A model generated the notes under the pieces. That model was given only the letters and a program-made list of their open reading frames with translations. It had not been told where the DNA came from and did no database searches. The position numbers and the translations under genes were made by a program. Shown here one piece after another: positions 17,716-27,019 of a stretch of DNA of 64,000 nucleotides. The stretch's first letter is position 1; the number at the start of each line of letters is the position of its first letter. Origin of the DNA: Sycon ciliatum (lineage: Eukaryota; Porifera; Calcarea; Leucosolenida; Sycettidae); assembly GCF_964019385.1 (NCBI RefSeq), contig NC_088655.1:6604658-6668657 (forward strand), read 5' to 3'.

Positions 17716-19160
17716 CTAGTGTCCAAGCACAGCAGCCCTAAGCTGGAACAAGGATTGGAGAAGGGGACTAGCGAGATGTGGGGTCAAGCCGCGGTACACG
17801 AAAACATAGAGTTTAAGATTGATGTGCTGTTCAAAATAATAGAGAAGATATTTGCGGAGAACGATTTCAGTAGACATCATACGGTCAAACCCAAAAACCT
17901 TCTTCATTGCTATTTGACTGACCGTCACGATCTTGTTGAACAGGGTGGCGCTGAGACAGTGCAGATAAGCGTTACTGGCCTAGTCGAGAGTCGATTGCAC
18001 AATGGATAAATAGAACGTCCTCTTCGCTTCAGGTGTTAGGTTTTTTCGGCCATGTCGAAGGCGGCAATCTTGCCGAACACCGCACCGCAGACCTTCTCGA
18101 CTTGCGGCTGGAAGGTGAGATGCTCGTCGATGAGTAGTCCGAGATACTTCACGGTGGCTGCAGGGGTGAGGGGCTTCCCTTTGCAAACTAGGGGGATTGG
18201 TAGATGAGGCACAGGTTGGCGTGGGCGCCGAAGACCAGGAACTGCTTCTTGTCAGGGTTCATGAGAAGTCCTTTGTCATCTAGTTAGATCTCCAGAGCGC
18301 TAAGGTCATCTTGAAGCTTTCGCAGCATGACAGAGAGGTCCGTTCCAATGATGAAAAAGGCGATGTCGTCGGCATAGAGCTGAGGACTACTGTTCCGAAC
18401 AATCTATGGAACCTTGCAGATGTAGACGCAAAAGAGGAGGGGGCCAAGGACGGACCAGTGCGGAACTCCCCTGGTGCAGGGCACAGTCCCACCATGCTCC
18501 CCATTGACCATTACTTGTTGACTTCGGGAGGACAGATACATGTACAATAGTCCGCGAACCACTTCAGCACCGAGCCGCCTAGCCTGACGTCAGCCAGCTC
18601 GTTGACCAGTTGCTGATGCTGTACACGGTCGAAAGCCTTGCTCATATCTGCGAATAGTATCGCGCATCGCTGGCCAGTGTCCAGTGCTCTTGTCCACCTA
18701 TCTATGGAAACAGCGAGGGCATCTTCGCAACTGTGATTTGGACGGTACGCAAACTGCTCCAGTGGCAAGGCAGACAGCTCTGGGTGGTCACGGAAGAATT
18801 CAGTAATCTGCCGGTGGACAACCTTCTCCAATATCTTGGAGGCAACGGACAGCAGAGATATTGGCCGGTAGTTGGTGGCTGCAAGTTTGTCTCCAGACTT
18901 GAAGAGTGGGCACACGTGTGCATGCTTGTAAGAGGCTGGAAAAACGCCAGAAAGTAGGGACTGATTGATTATGGATGTTAGTGAGGCCGTGATAGTTGCT
19001 TTGCATGACTTTAAGATGCAGGGAGGAATACCATCCGAACCCGCGCCGTGTGGAGTTGAGAGTAGTCAGTAGAGCCTCAACTGTTTCAGTGTTGACCAAG
19101 GTGAAGTCAGTCAGGGTGCTAGGTGCTGTCGGATCCCTGTCGGCCGGTATCTGCAACACT
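17716..19160 (-). pseudogene. Decayed CR1/Jockey-group LINE reverse transcriptase
   Basis: Minus-strand fragments in correct order: RT fingers NYRPISLLSVASKILEKVVH (~18850), the YRPNHSCEDALAV and FADMSKAFDRV palm block (~18650-18720), LYADDIAFF (~18370), then KYLGLLIDEHL (~18130) and a C-terminal tail (NLKLYVFVYRGL, ~17800). Several frameshifts and stops separate the pieces. It is the same broad group as the LINE at 58544-62759 but a different family. Confidence 0.8.
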
Positions 19161-19221
19161 TCTGGCCTGGCTGAGTCGTGACAACATCACAACGGATACA
19201 AACTTACAGAGACCTGGGAAA

Positions 19222-19533
19222 TTTTTGACTGCATTTTTGAGTTTATCGGCAAGGCAGAGATGAAATTTGAAAATGTTTTCTGGTGAATCTCTGGGGAATA
19301 GCCTTCTCTAGCTTCCTATAGTTTTAGTTTTACCTCTGGACAAAATTTGAAAACGTTTTATGAAAGGTTCGTGTTATTTTTTCACGGACCTTTCAGAAAA
19401 ACATTTCAAATTTTGTCCAAAAGTAAAACTAAAACTATAGGAGGCTAGAGAAGGCTCTTCTCCAGAGATTCACCAGAAAACATTTTCATATTTCATGTCC
19501 ACCTTGCCGATAAACTCGAAAATGCAGTCAAAA
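19222..19533. repeat. Long near-perfect palindrome, ~145-bp arms
   Basis: The left arm (19222-19370) and right arm (19388-19533) are reverse complements with few mismatches around a short T-rich centre. Transcribed, this would fold into a ~145-bp hairpin. No protein; it resembles a foldback MITE. Confidence 0.85.
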
Positions 19534-19730
19534 TGTGATCAAAATGACCCCTAAAAAGTTGTACCGCCCCAGCCACCTTAACACCAGATAGCAATGTGAG
19601 TCAGTGTCAATCTGTCGCCTAAAGTGCACCTGAAAGCAGGATTTTAGCGCTCACACACGACCCCTTATAAGTTTAGCACGGCACGCATCTAAAACAGTTT
19701 TCACACCAACAGTGAGTGCTAGCCTAACCG

Positions 19731-20302
19731 TACATGTAGATCTTTCACAACAGTACAACTCATCAACCACGTACACGTAGATCTCTCACTACAGTACAAC
19801 TCATCAACCACGTACACGTAGATCTCTCACTACAGTACAACTCATCAACCACGTACATGTAGATCTCTCACTACAGTACAACTCATCAACCACGTACACG
19901 TAGATCTCTCACTACAGTACAACTCATCAACCACGTACACGTAGATCTCTCACTACAGTACAACTCATCAACCACGTACACGTAGATCTCTCACTACAGT
20001 ACAACTCATCAACCACGTACACGTAGATCTCTCACTACAGTACAACTCATCAACCACGTACACGTAGATCTCTCACTACAGTACAACTCATCAACCACGT
20101 ACATGTAGATCTCTCACTACAGTACAACTCATCAACCACGTACATGTAGATCTCTCACTACAGTACAACTCATCAACCACGTACATGCAGATCTCTCACT
20201 ACAGTACAACTCATCAACCACGTACACGTAGATCTCTCACTACAGTACAACTCATCAACCACGTACACGTAGATCTCTCACTACAGTACAACTCATCAAC
20301 CA
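19731..20302. repeat. 41-bp minisatellite, about 14 units
   Basis: Units of the form CACGTAGATCTCTCACTACA plus GTACAACTCATCAACCACGTA, nearly identical between copies, degenerating at the right into ACGTACATGTACATG repeats. Confidence 0.9.
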
Positions 20303-20570
20303 CGCACACGTACACGTACATGTACATGTACATGCAGATAGCTACTAGTACTCACAACTTACACTGCTTTTTTCTTTCTTTTTTTTCTGGCCTCTTTTAC
20401 GGGCAAAGTAACATAATGGTTTAAAATTAATAATAAATCATACACTGGAGAAGAAATCAGAAAAATGCATGTGTAAAATAAAGAATTTCAAACCCAAAAA
20501 AACCCAAACTTCAAATCATTTTTATATAATTAAAATAAACTCAATCAATAAACTCAACAAACTCAATTCA

Positions 20571-20926
20571 AAGAACTCTTCCTCTCCTCTCCTCCATGCG
20601 CTCTCACAGCCGACTCACTGCTACCCTCAGTAGCCATTACACACACCAACAAGGAAGGGTTGCAGGTAGATACTGAAATTCCTCCTGACAGCTGTTTCGC
20701 CTTCATAAGGCTCATCAGAGAAGGTGATATTGAATAGGATGATATCAGCTGGAGATGGTCAGTTTTATACTACAAAACATGGGCGCAAGATTACGGGCAA
20801 AATGTGAGAATGAAAAGTTACAATTCTCCAGCAACACAGTGCCACTGGTTCCAAGAAAATGGCAGGTGAGAAATCCAATCACAAGCTGCTAACATTAATT
20901 TTCTAACGGCTAGGTGATAGTTTTGT
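20571..20926 (-). mobile_element. Hammerhead-carrying repeat family C, copy 1 (minus)
   Basis: The reverse complement matches the unit at 21690-22160 along its length (start AAAACTATCACCTAGCCGTT, end GAGAGGAAGAGTTCTTT). It has an intact hammerhead at 20681-20726 and lies back-to-back with copy 2. Confidence 0.75.
20681..20726 (-). ncRNA. Type I hammerhead ribozyme, family C copy 1
   Basis: Minus strand: stem I CCTTCT/AGGAGG (one G-U), CTGATGA, stem II GCCTT/AAGGC with ATG loop, GAAAC, palindromic stem III ACAGCTGT, cleavage triplet GTC. All conserved core bases are present. The self-complementary minimal stem III suggests activity as a dimer, as known for newt-type hammerheads. Confidence 0.75.
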
Positions 20927-21173
20927 AATATAAATCTGGCCATCTCCACCTGATATCATCCTATTCAATATCACCCTCTCTGATGAGCCTTCTGAAGGCG
21001 AAACAGCTGTCAGGAGGAATTTCAGTATCTACCTGCAACCCTTCCTTGTTGGTGTGTGTAATGGCTACTGAGGGTAGCAGTGAGTCGGCTGTGAGAGCAC
21101 ATGGAGGAGAGGAGACGAAGAGTTCTTTAAAACATTTTATTGGCCGAATAGTACCATTCACCATTTGAAATTG
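20924..21173 (+). mobile_element. Hammerhead-carrying repeat family C, copy 2 (plus, 5' truncated)
   Basis: Starts at the same point where copy 1 ends (TTTTGTAATATAAATC) and runs through the hammerhead at 20974-21017 to the CATTTTATTGGCCGAATAGT end block. With copy 1 it forms an inverted pair. Confidence 0.75.
20974..21017 (+). ncRNA. Type I hammerhead ribozyme, family C copy 2
   Basis: CTGATGA at 20980-20986, stem II GCCTT/AAGGC with CTG loop, GAAAC, ACAGCTGT stem III, GTC. The core is intact; stem I (CCCTCT/AGGAGG) has one mismatch compared with copy 1. Confidence 0.7.
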
Positions 21174-21689
21174 CTACTGTGCGCGAGTGGAGCGGTACTT
21201 CAGTGAGTGTGTCGATAATGGAAGGAAGGGAGCAGTGTCGTTATCGTGGAAGCATGGTCTTCGTCCACAACTCAGCTGTGGGGGTAGACGAGCGAATTCA
21301 TCCTAGGACTCTCATTTCTGCTTTCGCGACGCTCGGCCGGGTTGTCTCGACGTTCAACAGCAGCGAGCAACGGAGTCGCAAATGGGGACAGCGCGAGGTA
21401 GCGGTCGGTCCGGCCGCATACGGTGCGCAGCAAGTTGGTGACGGCCAGCGGAGATGTGTTGCTCGGGAGTACGCCGGAGGGGACTCTGCGGGGACAGTCG
21501 ACATGGTGCGTCTCTGCATGCCTGCGCGGTTGGCTGGCGAGCTGCCCAAGTGTGAAGTACATGTAACTACAGTCCATTCATGCATAGATCTACGTGTGTG
21601 CACTCTTTGTAACTAACTTTTGCTGCACTGCACGCTTAGTACTCTACTCTACATGACTTTCTTTCACTTTGTTTGGTGGTTCGCCAAAA
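21174..21689. other. GC-rich spacer between family C copies
   Basis: Open frames of 145 codons (plus, 21179-21616) and 101 codons (minus, two frames) coexist here. None has a recognisable domain and all probably reflect composition. Confidence 0.4.
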
Positions 21690-22160
21690 TGCTTTTAAAA
21701 CTATCACCTAGCCGTTAGAAAATTAATACTGTTAGCAGCTTGTGATTGGATTTCTCACCTGCCATTTTCTTGGAACCCCTGGCACTGTGTTGCTGGAGAG
21801 GTTAGCAGCTTGTGATTGGATTTCTCACCTGCCATTTTCTTGGAACCCCTGCCACTGTGTTGCCGGAGAATTGTAACTTCTCATTCTCACACTTTGCCCG
21901 TAATCTTGCACCCATGTTTTGTAGTATAAATCTGACCATCTCCACTTGATATCATCCTATTCAATATCACCTTCTCTGATTAGCCTTATGAAGGCGAAAC
22001 AGCTGTCAGGAGGAATTTCAGTATCTACCTGCAACCCTTCCTTGTTGGTGTGTGTAATGGCTACTGAGGGTAGCAGTGAATCGGCTGTGAGAGCGCATGG
22101 AGGAGAGGAAGAGTTCTTTACATTTTATTGGCCGAATAGTACCGTTCACCATTTGAAACT
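21690..22160 (+). mobile_element. Hammerhead-carrying repeat family C, copy 3 (mutated ribozyme)
   Basis: Full-length unit with an internal ~68-bp tandem duplication (GTTAGCAGCTTGTGATTGG... at about 21731 and 21800). The hammerhead core at 21970-22013 reads CTGATTA instead of CTGATGA, a change at a catalytic-core base that should inactivate it; stems I-III are otherwise preserved. Confidence 0.75.
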
Positions 22161-22496
22161 CAATTCAAAAGGAGAAAAAAATATATATATAAAAACACTG
22201 TACTAATTAATAACGACAGAAAACAATGGAGTAACATCTGCTCAGCCATTTAGTCTAGTACTGCTCTTCTTAAATTTGACCTTTATTACAAGACTCTTCT
22301 TTTCTTTTTCATTTCTTTCTCACACTCTCACACAAACACATGCTCGCAGTTAATTCTGCCGTCGTGAGTCCCATTCGGGACGGATACGAGAATAATAATA
22401 ATAATAATAATAAATAAAACTCGGATGTTGAGCCATAAAAAAATGTAGAAGAGAAAAGGACATATGGATACGAGTTCAGAGTAACTCTCCATCACT
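22161..22496. other. No gene recognised; (AAT)n microsatellite at 22390-22415
   Basis: AT-rich non-coding DNA. Confidence 0.4.
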
Positions 22497-22613
22497 GTAA
22501 CATGATACTATATATAGTCAGAAAGTGCGATAACTAGGCACAAAACTGACAGAGCACTGAGACATTCGACGTCCTGACACCCCGCTTTCTGACTGTATAT
22601 AGTATCAGGTTAC
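22497..22613. mobile_element. Small TIR element (117 bp)
   Basis: Ends GTAACATGATACTATATATA and the reverse complement of TATATAGTATCAGGTTAC; about 30 bp of inverted repeat continues into AGTCAGAAAG/CTTTCTGACT. Confidence 0.65.
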
Positions 22614-22655
22614 AATACTAATTAAATTTTTCTTTTAAGAACACCAATAACTTCA

Positions 22656-23039
22656 CACCGGAGCTCGCGCTATCCGCCGACTTTACTTGACCCTTGAATG
22701 ACTCACGACTGCCATCCAGAGCACACGAGAAGTCCATCGAACCTTCGACTCGGCGAACCTGCAAGAAAGCACCACTCCCTGCTCAATACACAGTGTTTCG
22801 GGGAATTCACCCCTCATCAGTTGAGCTTGAGTAGGCTGAGGAAGATTTTGCCTGAAGAGCACCACTTATATAGTGCTCTCCAGGCACAAACATCACCAGG
22901 GATACAAACTTACAGAGATGCTCCGTTTCCAGCGCGACAAGTCAAGTGTCAAGTAAAGTCGGCGGAATAGCGCGAGCTCCGGTGTGGGGAGCAAACCCTT
23001 TCTTACAAATCATCGCCGAGGTCGCAACCACTACTTCGT
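22656..23039 (-). mobile_element. Hammerhead-carrying retroelement satellite, family B (13-bp TSD)
   Basis: A 384-bp insertion flanked by ACCAATAACTTCA at 22643-22655 and 23040-23052, an exact 13-bp duplication. Near the ends ~37-bp inverted repeats occur (22654-22692 and 22948-22986, one indel). A hammerhead lies at 22781-22826. There is no coding capacity. The long TSD points to target-primed reverse transcription rather than cut-and-paste. Confidence 0.75.
22781..22826 (-). ncRNA. Type I hammerhead ribozyme, family B
   Basis: Minus strand: stem I GCTCAA/TTGAGC (6 perfect pairs), CTGATGA, stem II GGGG/CCCC with 6-nt loop, GAAAC, stem III ACAC/GTGT around one base, cleavage triplet GTA. All core positions are conserved; GTA is an allowed NUH site. 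Confidence 0.75.
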
Positions 23040-23052
23040 ACCAATAACTTCA

Positions 23053-23329
23053 TCAAGAAAAATCAATGAAAAATCAAAAAACGAAAAATCAAACAAAAAA
23101 CTTGATAAACAAATAAACACAGTAGAGAAGATCAGAAAATTACGTAACTAGGCGAGACTCAGCCGCCACGACGGAACTATCCAAAAAACGTTGGACGGGG
23201 AAGCCCCGACGAGAACGAGCATCTCGGTCCAAGGATACAAAGAATACTGGATCTCAGTAAGGAGAAAGAGAGACGGGCACGCAGCAGACTCATGACAACA
23301 GAGAATTCTCTACCAGAAGACTCACAGTA
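23053..23329. other. No feature recognised
   Basis: Non-coding DNA between two mobile elements. Confidence 0.4.
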
Positions 23330-24104
23330 GAGAGGTTGGGCATAACGAAAATTCGTAACTTAGACGTAGTCTGGGCACGAGTAACGAAAAAGGAAAGGAA
23401 CTTTCGCGAGGAGGACCGCGAAACTTGAAGATCTTACGTTTTGAACTTTCGCTTCTTTCTCGCAAGCTACATGTACATGTACATGTAGCTGTGTTGATGC
23501 ACGTGGTGTCAAGATTTTTTCGCCATGGCCTTTTCAAGCCGTTCTGCGAGCTCTTCCTACTCGGCATCCTGTGGAGCTGATGGATCTCTTTCCCGCTCTC
23601 TCAGCGATCCCCTGTCACCTGGACAGCGCTCGGCTAGTTCTGTCAGTTCTGTCAGATCTGGAAGTCCTGTCAGTGCTCGCCCTGTGACAATTTTTTCTGC
23701 TGGATCCCCGCAGCAGAAATCTGCCACTTCGGTGTCTTCGTCTTCCCCTGCGATGTCTCAGCAAAGGACATTTGATCTCGCGATGGACTTGGCCCTTCTC
23801 AGGCAGCTTCGTTCTCACGACCAACTGTTTCGACGAGGGTCTCCAGCCATGGAGATCGTTACCTGTGAGCTGGAAAACTTGAGCCCAACTCATTTCGGTG
23901 GTGTGACGAAGAAAGCTATTCGGGACAGAGTGATGAAGCTGCTGGAGCTGTTCGCGCAAACAGCGGAAAAGTGCTCGAAAGGGTCACCATAGTCACACTA
24001 CGTTTTTCGTTGAACACAACAGATTTTCTTTACGAATTTTCGTCACTTCCAGACGGCTCAGATTCCGAAAGATCTTTACGAATTTTCGTTATGCACAACC
24101 TCTC
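23330..24104 (+). mobile_element. 775-bp TIR element with one DNA-binding-protein gene
   Basis: Flanked by TA on both sides (23328-23329 and 24105-24106). Ends GAGAGGTTGGGCATAACG and its near-perfect complement (about 27 bp, including a CGAAAATTCGTAA block). It carries only the ORF at 23525-23992 and no transposase. It is related to the element at 26254-26836. Confidence 0.75.
23525..23992 (+). CDS. Myb/trihelix-like DNA-binding protein of a small TIR element
   Basis: 155 aa from an ATG in a good context (GCCATGG). The first ~80 residues are Ser/Pro-rich and disordered. Residues ~82-148 (RTFDLAMDLALLRQLRSHD ... KKAIRDRVMKLLELF) match the helical DNA-binding module that many animal transposons carry (pattern LLREV...RG...WE.VA..L......RSVRDR...LL). 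Such proteins are thought to help a transposase bind its ends. The reading frame is intact, although the element is too small to encode a transposase, so it should depend on one elsewhere. The decayed relative at 26386-26651 shares the FDLAM(D/E)L..LR(Q/R)LR motif. Confidence 0.6.
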   Translation: MAFSSRSASSSYSASCGADGSLSRSLSDPLSPGQRSASSVSSVRSGSPVSARPVTIFSAGSPQQKSATSVSSSSPAMSQQRTFDLAMDLALLRQLRSHDQLFRRGSPAMEIVTCELENLSPTHFGGVTKKAIRDRVMKLLELFAQTAEKCSKGSP

Positions 24105-24572
24105 TAGTGTACGCGACAAAGACGTTTAAAAACCCCAGGGCACAACTGACTACAACCACCATGAGTACGGAACACTAGAGCAGTAGAGGGGTGAAAGAAC
24201 CACGCTCTACATTGCTTACACTGCGTTCCTTTTTCCTTTTTCCTACATTCTATATAAGGCTACTGTATAAGTACAAATTTTCGTTTGGAATTTATTTTCG
24301 CTATATTCGTTAGGGGGCACGAAATAACCAAAGTTCTTTTTCTGAACGCTGCGGATGACAGACCTCGACGAAAATCAAAATTTAGTATGTAACAAACCTG
24401 CTGGTGGAGTGATCTAACGAAAGATTTCCTGAACAAAAATGTATACTTATAACTGTCACTCACTTTCTCCTGCCAAAAATACAAAATTGCTAAAATACAA
24501 TACTTCTACAGTAATCAAAATGCCGAAGACGTCGAAGAGCAGTTATTGGAAGCTAAACTGTGAAAGAAAAGC
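24105..24572. other. No feature recognised
   Basis: AT-rich non-coding DNA; a 74-codon minus frame at 24260-24484 has no recognisable domain. Confidence 0.4.
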
Positions 24573-25131
24573 AGTAGCCTCAGTCAGCATGATCAAAACG
24601 CGACGCAGCTCACCAGATCAAGGTGTGGGTCCTCTTCACTCCGTAGAGTGCCGAAAGACGGGCCCACGCCCCTACATGGCTACTTCCCCTTGTCTAACCC
24701 CCAAGACGATTATGATAGTAGCCGACTGGCCGAAATTTAGAAACGGAAAACGTTGCGAGCGTCTCAGAACTCCCTGACTACAATATACATGTACATGCAT
24801 GATGATGATGATGTGTTGTGTAGAGTGCTGCTGTGGATGCCACCAGCCTTTTTACGCCTTTGCGGCTTTTGGCCTTGAACTGGCTGTAGCTACTTATGGT
24901 TGATAAATATGGTGGTAAAGACACACCTGGCAATATGGCGGTAAACACACGCCTGCCTACACACGCTCTCTAGGCTGCAAAGTTCTGGCACAGAGCTCTC
25001 CTTCTCACCACCACCACTATCAGTTCGCGCCTGGCGCCTGGTCGATGCATGGCTGGCGGTATCCGGCATAGCAGGCTGGTACATCAAGTAGCGCATGGCA
25101 CATAGATGATGACACAGCAACGACATAGCTC

Positions 25132-25175
25132 GATTGCGACGTACGTTTCGTCCCCGCTGGACTCATCAGGCAATC
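25132..25175 (-). ncRNA. Type I hammerhead ribozyme, family A, intact
   Basis: Minus strand: stem I GATTGC/GCAATC (6 perfect pairs), CTGATGA, stem II GTCC/GGAC with 5-nt loop, GAAAC, palindromic stem III ACGTACGT, cleavage triplet GTC; predicted cut between 25138 and 25137. Identical over all 44 nt to 53582-53625. Confidence 0.85.
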
Positions 25176-25483
25176 TTCTTCTTGGATGTCTTCATACGGA
25201 GCTTGACTCGGGAGAATGAAGTTGAAGACACCACTGCAGCTGTACTTATGGTTGATAAATATGGTGGTAAAGACACACCTGGCAATATGGCGGTAAACAC
25301 ACGCCTGCCCACCCACGCTCTCTAGGCTGCAAAGTTCTGGCACAGAGCTCTCCTTCTCACCACCACCACCATCAGTTCGCGCCTGGCGCCTGGTCGATGC
25401 ATAGCTGGCGGTATCCGGCATAGCAGGCTGGTACATCAAGTAGCGCATGGCACATAGATGATGACACAGCAACGACATAGCTC

Positions 25484-25516
25484 GATTGCGACGTACGTTT
25501 CGTCCCCGCTGGACTC
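25484..25516 (-). ncRNA. Truncated hammerhead of the second family A unit
   Basis: Keeps the cleavage site, stem III, GAAAC and stem II, but the element ends before CTGATGA, so it cannot cleave by itself. Confidence 0.75.
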
Positions 25517-26130
25517 ACTGCCTGTAAAAAAAGGATCTCATTTCCTCTGCCCTGCATTGAGTCTACTACGATCTGGCCCGGCTGTGTACCACGTGAAGTG
25601 TACGTGGGTGAACAGACAGGCCAGTGAACAGACAGGTAGGGTCATAATGATTTTAGTACAGGCGACATCGCTCACTAGCACTGTTGCATGTGATGACACT
25701 TGAACAGCTAGTCCGCCTCTGCTCTGGCGACACAGACAGTCGGCTTCATTTCGGAGTTGGTGTGGGAGCATCAGCAGAAAGATCGGCCCGCAATGATTAT
25801 GTAGACCTACATATGGATGTACACGAGTAGCACTGTACTTTTGTAGTGTGGAGCAGGCAGTAGAATCTGATGTCATGTTGTACAGTCATGTACATAATCT
25901 ACGCGTAGATCTACAACTTTTGCCAGATCAGACAGATGAATGAAGCCACAGAGCTCTGGCCGCTGGAGCGTGCAGCGAACGACATAGGGTGTTGGACTGC
26001 TAGCTGCACCGTCCGTGCTCCAGTTCAGGATATCATTTCCTCTGCCCTGCCTTGCGTCTACTACGACCTAGCCCGGCTGTGTACCACGTGACGTGTAAGT
26101 GTGTGAACAGACAAGCCTAGCGTCTACATA

Positions 26131-26253
26131 AGTATCTAATATTGAGTGAGTGCGAGGTCAATGTATGAAAAAAGCCGAGTAAAAGACCGAGGCGAAGTCG
26201 AGGTCTTTTACATGGTCTTTTATTTCCTGTACTGATCAAGTATGAAATCAATA
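26131..26253. other. Short spacer with a hairpin
   Basis: GTAAAAGACC at 26179-26188 pairs with GGTCTTTTAC at 26202-26211. Confidence 0.5.
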
Positions 26254-26836
26254 GTGAGGTTTTGCATTCCGAATTTCGGCTCGGCGTTCTTCGGGCATTT
26301 GGCGAACGTCAAAATGTCGAATTTTCGCACCAACGTTTGTTTTGCAAGTCGAAAATGATGTGTTTTAATTTCGTGAGCCCCAGCATCAGCAACGTCCTGT
26401 CCCTTTCTCCTTTTGTTGCTGATTCCGACGAACTTTGATCGCCCAAAGACTCGAGAGCCAAACCCGCCTCAGTCGCCTCAGAAAAACCAACTCCATGGCC
26501 AAATCAAATTTTATGCGTATTGCCATAGTCTTTTCAGCCATACAGATGACGGTGAGGACACTCCAGGCGAAAGATAGTAGGCAGGCAGTGGAGAGGAGCA
26601 ATCAGAGGTACCTGACGATGCTGATGTCACCAAAGACGCCTGCGAAGCCATGCCGAGATAAGAAACCTCTTTGAATAAATCAAGCGCGAGCGCTCTTCTA
26701 CAAGAAAATTCATCCGAAAAATATGTTCGGCCAAGTGAGCTTTTTCCAAACAAGCATGCCGAATCTTCGTGTGCATTTTCGACCTCGCTCCCGCGTGCCG
26801 AATCTTTTTGCTGAATTTTGGAATGCAAAACCTCAC
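26254..26836 (-). mobile_element. 583-bp TIR element related to 23330-24104
   Basis: TA on both sides (26252-26253, 26837-26838). Termini GTGAGGTTTTGCATTCC and GGAATGCAAAACCTCAC, resembling the GAGAGGTTGGGCAT end of the other element. It contains a broken copy of the same gene. Confidence 0.7.
26386..26651 (-). pseudogene. Frameshifted Myb/trihelix-like DNA-binding protein
   Basis: ATG at 26651 opens a Ser-rich N-terminus (MASQASLVTSASSGTSD). The frame shifts near 26510, after which KFDLAMELVFLRRLRR resumes in another frame and ends at 26386. The second half of the domain is lost. Confidence 0.6.
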
Positions 26837-27019
26837 TAATATTAGATTTATCAGGACTGACCAAAGCATGTGTTCAATTGCTAAAAAGGAGTCAAATATA
26901 AGGGGTCAATATAGCCATAAGGAGTGAAATATGCAGGAATATTTGACTGCTTAGGTATGGCAAAATCTATGTGAGTCAATACTAAGGGAGTGATAATCAG
27001 AATTACACTGTACACTGTA
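26837..27019. other. Spacer, nothing recognised
   Basis: Short non-coding stretch leading into composite unit 1. Confidence 0.4.

Larger units (their letters stand above)
24892..25516 (-). mobile_element. Retrozyme-like element: 1.8 tandem copies of a ~352-bp hammerhead unit (family A)
   Basis: Two head-to-tail copies (24892-25239 and 25240-25516); the same ribozyme position recurs 352 bp apart (25132 and 25484). The insertion splits GGCTGTAGCT|ACTGCCTGT of the S segment, which is continuous at 39030 and 58370. Only ACT is duplicated. Non-coding. Tandem units of this size with type I hammerheads match metazoan retrozymes, whose RNA is cut into monomers and circularised. Confidence 0.8.
24573..26130 (+). 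repeat. S segment, isolated copy (U0), interrupted by a retrozyme
   Basis: Begins GTAGCCTCAGTCAGCATGATC as at 51713 and follows the S-segment order (GTGTTGTGTAGAGTGCTGCTG, then GGCCTTGAACTGGCTGTAGC, then CGGCTGTGTACCACGTGA, then the GTCATGTACATAATCTACGC block). The retrozyme at 24892-25516 is inserted in it. It ends near 26130 without the gypsy part. Confidence 0.8.

Noticed and set aside
10433..20302. 40- and 41-bp tandem arrays as CRISPR arrays
   Set aside because: Units are contiguous without variable spacers, and the DNA is eukaryotic.
21179..21616. 145-codon plus frame between hammerhead family C copies
   Set aside because: Two minus frames of ~100 codons overlap it; GC-rich composition expl­ains all three, and no domain was recognised.
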